This document shows positions 16,887 to 24,701 of a stretch of 64,000 nucleotides of DNA, in pieces (position 1 is the first letter of the stretch; each line of letters opens with the position of its first letter). The stretch lies in NCBI RefSeq assembly GCF_002304005.1, contig NZ_MRCQ01000013.1:62001-126000 (forward strand), in the 5' to 3' direction. Source of the stretch: Flavobacterium sp. ACN6 (GTDB lineage Bacteria; Bacteroidota; Bacteroidia; Flavobacteriales; Flavobacteriaceae). The notes below the pieces were generated by a model, which worked only from the letters and a program-made list of their open reading frames with translations, was not told the origin of the DNA and did no database searches. The translations under genes were made by a program, and so were the position numbers.

Positions 16887-18463
16887 ACAGTATCTACGAT
16901 AAATTAACAACGCTAGATTTTATAATCGTTGCCGTGTATCTGGTGACTTTATTGGTCATTGGTTATGTGGTAAGCGTAAAACAGAGCAAGAAAAACGAAA
17001 CATTATTTTTAGCTTCTAACTCCTTGAGCTGGTACAGTATCGGATTTAATATGTGGGGAACCAATGTTGGTCCTTCATCATTATTGGCCTTTGCAAGTAT
17101 TGGTTATGCTACGGGAATTGTAGCCGGAAATTTTGAGTGGTATGCGTTTGTATTTTTACTGCTTTTGGCGATGGTTTTTGCACCCAAATATATTGCAAGT
17201 AAAGTAAGTACAATGCCCGAATATATGGGGAAACGCTACGGCGACAGTACGCAGAATATTTTGGCGTGGTATGCTATGGTAAAAATATTGGTAAGCTGGT
17301 TGTCTTTGGGATTATTCAGTGGGGGCGTTTTAGTGCGTCAGATTTTGGGAATTCCGATGTGGCAGAGCGTTACGGTTTTAGTAATTTTTTCAGGAATATT
17401 TACCTTTGCCGGAGGATTAAAAGCAATTGCAAAAGTCAATGTTTTTCAGATGATTCTGCTGATTGTAGTTTCGCTGACGCTTTCTTATTTAGGTTTGCAA
17501 AAACTGGGCGGAATAGATGTTTTAATTGCGAAAACACCTTCTAATTTTTGGAATTTAGTACGACCTTCAGATGATGCCCATTATCCTTGGCCTGCTATTT
17601 TATTAGGATATCCGGTTGCTGCAGTTGCATTTTTCTGTACCGATCAATCGATGGTGCAGAGTGTTTTAGGAGCAAAGAACTTAGAGCAGGGACAATTGGG
17701 TGTAAACTTTATTGGCTGGTTAAAAGTAATGGCTCTGCCGTTGTTTATTCTTCCTGGAATTTTATGTTATGCATTATATCCAGAATTAGGAAGCAACTCA
17801 GACTTAGCTTATATGACAATGGTTACCAACTTATTTCCAAGTGGAATGAATGGTTTGGTAATCTGTGTGATGATTGCAGTTTTGGTAGGTACAATTGGTT
17901 CTTCTTTAAACGCTTTAAGTACCGTTTTTACAAATGATATCTATGTAAAGAAAATCAACCCAAATGCGACTATTAAAGATCAAATTAAAATTGGGCGTTT
18001 AACAATTGCTGCTGGATGTGTTTTTGCGATTCTGATTGCTGTTGCAATTGACAATATTAAAGGGCAGAATCTGTTTAATATTTTTCAGGCGGTTTTAGGA
18101 TTCTTAGCGCCGTCTTTATCGGTTGTGTTTTTGCTGAGTGTTTTTTGGAAACGCACTACAAAAAAAGCAGTAAATGCTACACTTTCTTGGGGTTCTGCTT
18201 TTAGTTTATTCGTTGGAGTTCTGTATTTATGGATTTTTCCTGCCGATAAATATCCGGTTTGGCCTCACTTTTTGTTAATCTCATTTTACATTTTTGCTGT
18301 GCTTTTAATTGCAGCAGTTATTATTTCTTTAACGGATAAAAATCCTGAGGTTAACTTTTCAGATGAAACGGATATTCCTAAAACTAGTAAAAAGGTAAAG
18401 CTTTTGTTTGGGTTACTGGGGTTGGTGATTTTGGTTTTGTATTTGGTTTTTAATGGGAATTAA
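16883..18463 (+). CDS. Sodium/solute symporter (SSS family)
   Basis: A 526-residue inner-membrane protein with about 13-14 hydrophobic segments and SSS-family features: an N-terminal helix starting LDFIIVAVYLVTLLVIGY, then SLSWYSIGFNMWGTNVGPSS, and AGGLKAIAKVNVFQ in the core. SSS proteins use the sodium gradient to import sugars, sialic acid, organic acids or inositol. The ATGA overlap with the oxidoreductase and the nearby glycosidase suggest uptake of a monosaccharide released from pectin, possibly a deoxy sugar. It is the only obvious importer of monomers in the locus part of the window. Confidence 0.9.
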   Translation: MNSIYDKLTTLDFIIVAVYLVTLLVIGYVVSVKQSKKNETLFLASNSLSWYSIGFNMWGTNVGPSSLLAFASIGYATGIVAGNFEWYAFVFLLLLAMVFAPKYIASKVSTMPEYMGKRYGDSTQNILAWYAMVKILVSWLSLGLFSGGVLVRQILGIPMWQSVTVLVIFSGIFTFAGGLKAIAKVNVFQMILLIVVSLTLSYLGLQKLGGIDVLIAKTPSNFWNLVRPSDDAHYPWPAILLGYPVAAVAFFCTDQSMVQSVLGAKNLEQGQLGVNFIGWLKVMALPLFILPGILCYALYPELGSNSDLAYMTMVTNLFPSGMNGLVICVMIAVLVGTIGSSLNALSTVFTNDIYVKKINPNATIKDQIKIGRLTIAAGCVFAILIAVAIDNIKGQNLFNIFQAVLGFLAPSLSVVFLLSVFWKRTTKKAVNATLSWGSAFSLFVGVLYLWIFPADKYPVWPHFLLISFYIFAVLLIAAVIISLTDKNPEVNFSDETDIPKTSKKVKLLFGLLGLVILVLYLVFNGN

Positions 18464-18530
18464 TAAATACTTATTTTTATATTGCATGTTTATTTTATAA
18501 AATGACGTAAGTGTAATAATAGGTATATTT

Positions 18531-19355
18531 ATGGAAGTACTTTTGACTAATGAAGAGTTGTTTTTGATTGAAAAAGAGGCAAATGTTAATTTAGAATATT
18601 ATTTTGATACTCATGTTATTGATGGATATGCTATGCATATTTCTATAAAAACTATTTCAAAAAATAATAAACTTATCTTTATTGTAGGGAATGATTTTAC
18701 AGGTTTTAAACATTTAAATGAAAGACATAGTTTTCTATCATTTAAAAACTATTGGATGTCTTTTGAGGAACGCTTAAAATTAGATGATCCAAGTAAATTT
18801 AATCCAAAAATGATACCTATTGTAGATTATGTAAAAATTGCAGATCTCATATTTTGTGAAGAAAATAAGAATGTTTCAAAAAATAATAGACCAGAGACAT
18901 TTGATAAATTTACTGGATTTTTAGATAATGAAAATAAAGAAAAGTATCATCTACTAACTTACAAGGACACTAAAATTGTTCATACCCTTTTTCCTGATAA
19001 AAAAAAATATAATAGTAAAAGAAAATGTAAATTTGGAAAAGGCACAGCTAAAATCTCGACAAAATTTCCCGAAGGATATAATGATTTATTGATGCCCTAT
19101 GAAAATAGTGATGGTAAAATGGCATACTCAATTTTATTTAGAAAATACTATTTAGAAAAAATTGAAAAATTGTTTATTCAAAAGCATGATGAAGAAGAGA
19201 ATGTAGTTGGACAATTTTTACTTGATTATCGGAGTTTTGAAGACTTTGAAAAATTTCAACATTCTGATATGTATGAACTCCAGAATTCTAATTTATTTGA
19301 ATTTGAGAAATTAATTAATGAAATTGACTATAGATTAACTGAAAAAGTTATTTAG
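18531..19355 (+). CDS. Uncharacterised cytosolic protein
   Basis: 274 residues, no signal peptide or membrane segment, rich in Lys, Asn, Phe and Glu and clearly more AT-rich than the neighbouring symporter. I do not recognise it. Visible segments are GFKHLNERHSFLSF (about 58-71), a DLIFCEENKNV stretch, and KIVHTLFPDKKKYNSKRK (about 148-165). The histidine-rich RH segment and the IVHTLFP strand followed by basic residues vaguely recall nucleases of the BECR fold, but this is a weak impression. It stands alone, 67 bases after the symporter, and ends at a strong terminator. Confidence 0.55.
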   Translation: MEVLLTNEELFLIEKEANVNLEYYFDTHVIDGYAMHISIKTISKNNKLIFIVGNDFTGFKHLNERHSFLSFKNYWMSFEERLKLDDPSKFNPKMIPIVDYVKIADLIFCEENKNVSKNNRPETFDKFTGFLDNENKEKYHLLTYKDTKIVHTLFPDKKKYNSKRKCKFGKGTAKISTKFPEGYNDLLMPYENSDGKMAYSILFRKYYLEKIEKLFIQKHDEEENVVGQFLLDYRSFEDFEKFQHSDMYELQNSNLFEFEKLINEIDYRLTEKVI

Positions 19356-19375
19356 AATTAAAATATAGATAAAGG

Positions 19376-19403
19376 CGCTTTCCGAATAAGAAAGCGTTTT
19401 TTT
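19376..19403. terminator. Bidirectional intrinsic terminator
   Basis: CGCTTTC (19376-19382) pairs with GAAAGCG (19390-19396) across a seven-base loop, followed by seven T. It lies between the convergent unknown gene and XRE gene. Confidence 0.85.
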
Positions 19404-19404
19404 A

Positions 19405-19617
19405 TTATTTCTCAGAAGTTGAAACCAACAACTCCCGAATATCAACCTTCAAATATTTAGAAACCTCATAAAGCGTTTCAATAGAAGGCTGAGCTTCATT
19501 TGTACACCAACGCGAAACAGTCGATACAGTTTTACCTAAATGATTGGCTAATTCTTTACTGGTTCGATTGTTTTCAACCAAAACAACTTTTATTCTATTT
19601 AATTTAAGTTTCGACAC
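19405..19617 (-). CDS. Small XRE-family HTH regulator
   Basis: A 70-residue protein that is a single Cro/C1-type helix-turn-helix: LNRIKVVLVENNRTSKELAN, LGKTVSTVSRWCTNEAQPS as the recognition-helix region, and TLYEVSKYLKVDIRELL. It should bind DNA as a dimer in the cytoplasm. It is divergent from the SymE-like gene with only 163 bases between them, so it probably controls that gene and itself. Its use of Ser and Thr in the recognition helix suits a small local repressor. Phage or conjugative-element origin is possible. Confidence 0.88.
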   Translation of the reverse strand: MSKLKLNRIKVVLVENNRTSKELANHLGKTVSTVSRWCTNEAQPSIETLYEVSKYLKVDIRELLVSTSEK

Positions 19618-19751
19618 AATGTTGATTTATTGACATTTCATGCAAATATCTTATAATTTAAATATAATAAAAAGAATACTTCAAATACTTAAAATTGCCC
19701 TAAAACCATAATTTATTGTCTTAAAAATATTATTTGTAGTATAATTTTTAC

Positions 19752-19759
19752 TATTTTTG
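19752..19759 (+). promoter_or_regulatory. -7 box of the SymE-like gene
   Basis: TATTTTTG is an exact TAnnTTTG match 22 bases before the ATG, giving a leader of about 15-20 bases. A TTTG lies at 19733-19736, somewhat close for a -33 box. Confidence 0.45.
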
Positions 19760-19780
19760 TTTCAATGAAATAAAAATATA

Positions 19781-19984
19781 ATGAAACAATCAGCGAAAAG
19801 ACGATTAAAAATCCAGCCAAAACATATTGCAAGATCATATCATCGATACGTTATATTTCCAGAAATACGTCTTTGCGGAAAATGGCTTCAGAAAATCGGT
19901 TTTAATTACGGGAATTTTGTAACGATTGAACATCAGCAAAATAAAATTATTATTACAACCAATAATGAAATTAAAACCCCATAA
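19781..19984 (+). CDS. SymE-like toxin (type I addiction module family)
   Basis: A 67-residue basic protein. The segment FPEIRLCGKWLQKIGFNYG (26-44) followed by NFVTIE and a short beta stretch KIIITT is the hallmark of the SymE toxin family, an AbrB-fold derivative. In E. coli, SymE is an SOS-induced toxin repressed by the antisense RNA SymR. Bacteroidota homologues are common, often beside a small HTH regulator as here. An antisense RNA cannot be shown from sequence alone. The alternative is a harmless AbrB-like DNA-binding protein. Confidence 0.75.
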   Translation: MKQSAKRRLKIQPKHIARSYHRYVIFPEIRLCGKWLQKIGFNYGNFVTIEHQQNKIIITTNNEIKTP

Positions 19985-20094
19985 AAAGCATCTATCTCAA
20001 AAAGACCCCTTTTCAATTACGCAAAATCAGTTAGGTATAAATAGTTAAATATAATATTTTTCGTATATTTTAAATTTATTTGTAGTTTTTATAT

Positions 20095-20102
20095 TACATT
20101 TG
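20095..20102 (+). promoter_or_regulatory. -7 box of the M23-like gene
   Basis: TACATTTG, an exact TAnnTTTG match. The predicted start lies near 20109, leaving a short leader before either candidate ATG. Confidence 0.4.
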
Positions 20103-20142
20103 CATCGCTTTTTAAATAATGTTTAATGATAAAAATGTAATT

Positions 20143-21066
20143 ATGTCAAAGAGTATATTAGCAGTTTTAATTTTGTCTCTTATTTCTATTAATAATATTT
20201 CTTCTCAAAATCAGAAGATTTTCATTACTAGTGTCAAAAAAGGAGATAATAGTGTAGAATACAATTATACAAAATCGGTATCTGGTAATTATTTTGTGGA
20301 ATTTGAATTAGAAAGTGCGTCGAATGTTGAAGATATTTCGGCATTTAGAAAAACTTATAATTTAAATTTAAAAGACAATTCAGGAACGCTTTTTAAATTA
20401 GTTCCGATTGACAAAGAAAAACCAATTTATTGTTCTTATACATATAGTTATAAAAAAGGTTCTATAAAGCCTATATTAGATAACAGCGTTGTATACTTTC
20501 TTCCATTTAAAGAGAAAAAGGAAGTTACAATATATGAATCCTTTAAATATAATGTAAAACCTGAGATTTGGAAAAACTATACGGTATACTCTAAAAACAA
20601 GGACACTATATGTGCAATGAGAAAAGGTATAGTAAGTGAAATAAGAAAATTTACAGTCTCAGATAAAGGAAATACAGTCTTTAGAACAGAAATTATAATT
20701 GATCATGCTGATGGAACAAATGCATCTTATACAGGTGTTGATGACAATTTATTGGTTGTAAGGCTTAATGATCAAGTTTATCCTGGTTCGGTCCTTGGTG
20801 TGGTGGATGATATAGTTGATAGTGATAATTACCATGTTTTTAAATTTAATGTGTATTATTTTTCTAGTGAAGAAGTAGAAAGTATAGATGGTAAAAAGCT
20901 TAAAATAGTTGAAAAATCGGTTTTACCAATTTTTTATACTGCAGATGGATATCAGAACATATCTGGCGATAAAAAGTACATTGTAAAATATAACGATGAA
21001 GTTTTTTCTAAAGAAATGACTTCCAAAGAAAAAGAAAAGTACACTTTAAACAAGAAGTTAATATAA
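20143..21066 (+). CDS. Secreted protein with degenerate M23/LytM-like domain
   Basis: About 307 residues from the ATG that begins the signal peptide MSKSILAVLILSLISINN (an in-frame ATG at 20119 would add eight residues). The C-terminal half has the strand pattern of M23 peptidases: a DTICAMRKGIVSEIRK stretch like the usual VYAPADGTV, EIIIDHADGTNASYTGV like the VIIRHGNGYVTLYAH strand, and DQVYPGSVLGVV like VKAGQPIG. The zinc ligands HxxxD and HxH are not intact, so it is probably not a peptidase but may bind peptidoglycan or another partner. It is a single-gene unit with its own promoter and terminator in the accessory stretch. Confidence 0.55.
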   Translation: MSKSILAVLILSLISINNISSQNQKIFITSVKKGDNSVEYNYTKSVSGNYFVEFELESASNVEDISAFRKTYNLNLKDNSGTLFKLVPIDKEKPIYCSYTYSYKKGSIKPILDNSVVYFLPFKEKKEVTIYESFKYNVKPEIWKNYTVYSKNKDTICAMRKGIVSEIRKFTVSDKGNTVFRTEIIIDHADGTNASYTGVDDNLLVVRLNDQVYPGSVLGVVDDIVDSDNYHVFKFNVYYFSSEEVESIDGKKLKIVEKSVLPIFYTADGYQNISGDKKYIVKYNDEVFSKEMTSKEKEKYTLNKKLI

Positions 21067-21069
21067 AAA

Positions 21070-21107
21070 CAAAATGCTCTAAAAATATTTTAGAGCATTT
21101 TGTTTTT
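21070..21107. terminator. Bidirectional intrinsic terminator
   Basis: Perfect 15-base arms (21070-21084 and 21088-21102) with a three-base loop, then five T, between convergent genes. Confidence 0.85.
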
Positions 21108-21122
21108 ATACATCTTTATAGT

Positions 21123-22331
21123 TTAGTTTTTATTCTTTTTTTCAAGATTAGGTAAAAATCCGGTAATAATACCAATTAAAGGCAGGAACGCACAAATTCT
21201 AAATACATATTCTATACTTGTACTATCAGCAATTTTCCCTAAAATAGCAGAACCTAAACCACCCATTCCGAAAGCAAATCCGAAGAAAAGACCAGCAACA
21301 AGTCCAACTTTCCCAGGCATTAATTCAGTTGCGTAAACTAAAATTGCTGAGAATGCCGAAGAAAGAATCAACCCGATGATTACAGATAAAGTTCCAACCC
21401 AAAATAAAGAAACATAAGGAAGAAGCATAGTGAAAGGAGCAACCCCAAGAATCGAAACCCAGATTACATATTTTCTTCCGTATCGGTCTCCAATTGGTCC
21501 ACCAATTAAAGTTCCTGCAGCAACAGCACCAGAGAATAAAAATAAATATACTTGTGATTGTTGAATCGTAATATGAAATTTATCAATCAAAAAGAAAGTA
21601 TAATAACTGGTAATGCTACTCATATAGAAATACTTAGAGAAAATCAAAACTAATAAAATGATCAACGAAGCAATTACCCTGTTTTTAGATAGATGATGTG
21701 TCTCAACCTGATGAGAAACTTTATTGGCATTTCTTTCGGATAAATGTGCAGTGTACCAAATTGCAATTTTATACAAAGTAAAAACGCCAACTAATGCAAT
21801 AATACAAAACCAAGCGATATAAGATTGTCCGTGCGGAATAACGATAAATGCCGCCAATAACGGACCAATAGCACTTCCTGCATTTCCTCCTAATTGGAAG
21901 ATAGACTGCGCCAAACCTTTTTTTCCACCTGAGGCTAAATGTGCTACTCTAGATGATTCTGGATGAAAAATAGAAGATCCAATTCCGATTAAACTTACTG
22001 ATAATAATAGATAAGTAAAGGTTGAAGCAATCGAAACCAAGAAAAGTCCAGTCATTGTAAAACACATACCGACAATCAGCGAATATGGTTTGGAATTTTT
22101 ATCGGTATACATTCCCACAAACGGCTGTAAAATTGAAGCTACGATTTGGTACGTAAAAGTGATGATTCCGATTTGAGAAAAACTCAAGTTAAAATTTTCT
22201 TTTAACAGCGGATAAATTGATGGTACAACAGCTTGTAAAAGATCATTAATTAAATGAGAAAAACTTATGATAAATAAGATCGAATAAGTGGTTTTTTTAA
22301 GTATGTCAGGATTTGCTTTAATAGTGTCCAT
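21123..22331 (-). CDS. MFS transporter, fosmidomycin-resistance (Fsr) type
   Basis: A 402-residue inner-membrane protein with about 12 transmembrane helices. Fsr-type features are HLINDLLQAVVPSIYPLLK in helix 1, FSQIGIITFTYQI, GIGSSIFHPESSRVAH and GLAQSIFQLGGNAGSAIGPL. The start was set at 22331 (MDTIKANPDIL) because an upstream in-frame ATG at 22496 would add 55 non-membrane residues and run into the divergent AraC gene. Family members export fosmidomycin and other small molecules. Divergence from the AraC gene suggests the latter regulates it. The natural substrate is unknown; there is no link to pectin. Confidence 0.88.
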   Translation of the reverse strand: MDTIKANPDILKKTTYSILFIISFSHLINDLLQAVVPSIYPLLKENFNLSFSQIGIITFTYQIVASILQPFVGMYTDKNSKPYSLIVGMCFTMTGLFLVSIASTFTYLLLSVSLIGIGSSIFHPESSRVAHLASGGKKGLAQSIFQLGGNAGSAIGPLLAAFIVIPHGQSYIAWFCIIALVGVFTLYKIAIWYTAHLSERNANKVSHQVETHHLSKNRVIASLIILLVLIFSKYFYMSSITSYYTFFLIDKFHITIQQSQVYLFLFSGAVAAGTLIGGPIGDRYGRKYVIWVSILGVAPFTMLLPYVSLFWVGTLSVIIGLILSSAFSAILVYATELMPGKVGLVAGLFFGFAFGMGGLGSAILGKIADSTSIEYVFRICAFLPLIGIITGFLPNLEKKNKN

Positions 22332-22420
22332 GAGATATTTTTTGATTTTAAAATTAGGTTTAAAAACAACAGCTGTATTATTTTTTGCAAAGATTAAAAG
22401 AATAGTAATGTCAGAATTGC

Positions 22421-22428
22421 TATATTTG
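22421..22428 (+). promoter_or_regulatory. -7 box immediately before the AraC gene
   Basis: TATATTTG, an exact match, ends four bases before the ATG at 22433. If used, the transcript would be leaderless or nearly so. Confidence 0.35.
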
Positions 22429-22432
22429 GACA

Positions 22433-23248
22433 ATGAATAACCAGATTCGGACATATCGAATAGCACAGGAGCATGGATACAAAATAGATCCATCAATACC
22501 TATTATTGGATATACCGAAATGGTAACCAACGAAATGTGCATCTCGCACTCGCATCCCAGAGGTCAGCTTATTTATGCTACGCGTGGTGTAATGAATGTC
22601 GTAGTAGGGAATCATATTTGGGTGGTAAATCCGTTACAGGGTTTGTGGCTTCCGGGCGGAGTAGAGCATCAGGTCACTTTTCAAAAAGACGTTAATTATT
22701 ACAGCGTGTTTATCGATCCCTCTGCAATGGAAGGATTGCCGACAAACAGTTTTTCATTTGATATTCCGATGTTTTTAAAGCAGTTGGTTTTCAAAATCAT
22801 TTCTTTTGGAATAGAAGGAAATCTCACTCCGCCACAAAAAAGAATCATTTCTGTTTTTTTGGATGAATTAGCTTTAATTGAGCCAAGTGCAACCTTTCTG
22901 CCAACAACCAATCACGAAAGATTACAAAAAGTAGTTGAACTTTTAATGGATGACGTTTCAAGCAAAAACACTATAGAATATTACGCCGAACTTTCTTTTA
23001 TGAGCACCAGAACATTATCCCGATTGTTTATCAAAGAATTGGGAATGAATTTCAGCGATTGGCGCACCCGAATGAAATTACTGGAAGCTATTAAAAGATT
23101 AGGCGAAAAACAATCCATAAAAGAAATCGCTTTAGATTTAGGTTACGAAACAGCGAGTGCTTTTATTTATATGTTTAAAAAGCATTTGGGCAAAACACCT
23201 TCTAACTATATTTTAGAAGATGAAAATGAGGATAAAATTTCTGCTTAG
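22433..23248 (+). CDS. AraC-family transcriptional regulator with cupin sensor domain
   Basis: 271 residues. The N-terminal cupin-like domain (about 20-110) includes ISHSHPRGQLIYATRGVMNVV, with histidines that could bind metal or ligand. The C-terminal pair of HTH motifs (about 165-265) shows STRTLSRLFIKELGMNFSDW and IKEIALDLGYETASAFIYMFKKHLGKTPS, the canonical AraC signature. It is divergent from the Fsr-type transporter with 101 bases between starts, so it probably activates or represses that gene. Nothing ties it to the pectin locus. Confidence 0.9.
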   Translation: MNNQIRTYRIAQEHGYKIDPSIPIIGYTEMVTNEMCISHSHPRGQLIYATRGVMNVVVGNHIWVVNPLQGLWLPGGVEHQVTFQKDVNYYSVFIDPSAMEGLPTNSFSFDIPMFLKQLVFKIISFGIEGNLTPPQKRIISVFLDELALIEPSATFLPTTNHERLQKVVELLMDDVSSKNTIEYYAELSFMSTRTLSRLFIKELGMNFSDWRTRMKLLEAIKRLGEKQSIKEIALDLGYETASAFIYMFKKHLGKTPSNYILEDENEDKISA

Positions 23249-23383
23249 AGTTAAAAATGGATGTTTATATTTTTGTTAAGTAATATGATCAAAAAAGTAA
23301 TAAATTTTGGTTTTTAATCAAATCTATTTAATTTTAGTTTTTTTTACGTATTTAAGTTAAATTTATATTATTTTATATATTAA

Positions 23384-24388
23384 ATGGAAGCAAAAGAGCA
23401 AGAGTCTTATTTAGAAAAACAAGTTGAAATTAGAATTTTACAAAAAGAGATTCAAGAGATAGAGGCTTCACATAAGAAAATTTTTAATATTAAAATTATA
23501 ATAGTATTAGGATTAATAGGTATGCTTTTTGGCGGTGGCATATCATATTATACAAATTATACAAATTATGGGTTTGAAAGAGATATTAAAATAAGTTCTT
23601 TTTTAGACAAAAGTGAATATTCGAAATATATAATAAAAAAGTATAAAAAAGATCATGAAATTTTGGAATATTCCTATGATAGTTTTGGAGAAAAAACTTC
23701 AGAAAAAATTTCTCAAAAAGAAGTAAAAAATGCTTTTAACGAAATTGATAAAAAAGTTTCTTCAATTGAGGAAAGTATGAAAAATAAGAATATTAAAGAT
23801 GTAATTATTGGCGCTTTAATTGGAGGTGCTGTACTACTCATTTATTATTTTTTATTTTATGGCTTGTCATTATTTATTGGTAAGGCTAAAATTTCAAAAA
23901 ACAAGTTAAAACTTATTGAAATCGGTGCAACTGAGTTAAAACAAAATCTTAACTCTGAAGATGAGAAAGATTTTTTTACGCAATTGGTTCAAATAAATTT
24001 TAAATATTTAGATCAGTACTATCTTCAAACACAAGAGCAGGCTGATAAAAGTTTTTGGATATCTGCTATTGCTTCAATTGTTGGATTTTTAGTTATAATA
24101 ACAGGTATTATTTTAATGTATAATAGAGAAAATAATGATTCAGGCTATGTTGCAACTGCTGCCGGTGTATTAAGTCAATTTATTGCAGCAATTTTTTTCT
24201 ACTTATATAATAAAACAATACTTAAAATGTCACAGTATCATCAAAAGCTAGTAATTACTCAAAACATTAGCTTAGCTTTAAAGACTGCAGATTTATTAAA
24301 AGATTCAAAAGAAAAGGTATTAGAAACTTTAATAGATAGATTAACTATGGATGTTAACAAATATTTGTCAAATTCAATTGAAGACTAA
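23384..24388 (+). CDS. Four-helix membrane protein, TRADD-N-associated TM domain-like
   Basis: 334 residues. An N-terminal coiled coil (about 5-34) precedes TM1 (36-56), a charged soluble segment (62-138), TM2 (140-165), a segment with FFTQLVQINFKYLDQYYLQT (197-216), TM3 (223-246) and TM4 (256-276), then a C-terminal helical tail. The block from about 195 to 300, with YYLQTQEQADKSFWISAIAS, VGFLVIITGIILMY, SQFIAAIFFYLYNKT and MSQYHQKL, resembles the two-TM domain described next to TRADD-N domains in bacterial conflict systems. It is AT-rich and stands alone in the accessory stretch. The role is unknown; a membrane effector or anchor in defence is a possibility. Confidence 0.5.
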   Translation: MEAKEQESYLEKQVEIRILQKEIQEIEASHKKIFNIKIIIVLGLIGMLFGGGISYYTNYTNYGFERDIKISSFLDKSEYSKYIIKKYKKDHEILEYSYDSFGEKTSEKISQKEVKNAFNEIDKKVSSIEESMKNKNIKDVIIGALIGGAVLLIYYFLFYGLSLFIGKAKISKNKLKLIEIGATELKQNLNSEDEKDFFTQLVQINFKYLDQYYLQTQEQADKSFWISAIASIVGFLVIITGIILMYNRENNDSGYVATAAGVLSQFIAAIFFYLYNKTILKMSQYHQKLVITQNISLALKTADLLKDSKEKVLETLIDRLTMDVNKYLSNSIED

Positions 24389-24637
24389 AAGCTTTATTTT
24401 TTATTAATTTTATAGTTTTATATTCTATATTCTACATAGGATATTAAATTATTTACTATAAATTGGAATATTAAAATAAAATTTAGGCTAACATAATTTA
24501 GAGAATTCTATATTAAAAATCTAATTTGAAACTTATATGTTTTTTTTAAACATCACTTTTTTTTAATACTAAAAAAGTGATAAGCCATAATTTTTCCCTT
24601 AAAAAATTATCAAAAAGTATTATTTTTTATGAAATAG
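24389..24637. other. AT-rich gap before the pectin locus
   Basis: No gene seen. It contains an inverted repeat ATCACTTTTTT/AAAAAAGTGAT (24552-24562 and 24571-24581), which could terminate the preceding gene, and otherwise low-complexity AT-rich sequence up to the CAGG operator. Confidence 0.5.
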
Positions 24638-24682
24638 CAGGATAGTGCAGGTTGTGAAATGTAAAGATAACACTTATCTTTA
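24638..24682 (+). promoter_or_regulatory. CAGG-N6-CAGG operator and promoter of the GH78 gene
   Basis: CAGG at 24638 and 24648 inside ATAGCAGGATAGTGCAGGTTG, followed by a near-consensus -7 box TATCTTTA at 24675, 27 bases after the second CAGG. TTG at 24652-24654 lies 20 bases before the -7 box and could be the -33 element. Predicted start is about 24689, with a very short leader. Confidence 0.6.
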
Positions 24683-24701
24683 GTCCCAAAATAAACTTAC
24701 T

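Noticed and set aside
22332..22496. Upstream start for the MFS transporter
   Set aside because: It would add 55 residues unlike any MFS N-terminus and overlap the divergent AraC gene; the start at 22331 gives the normal family length.
18464..24640. Integrated mobile element with attachment sites
   Set aside because: No integrase, transposase, tRNA or convincing flanking direct repeat could be seen.
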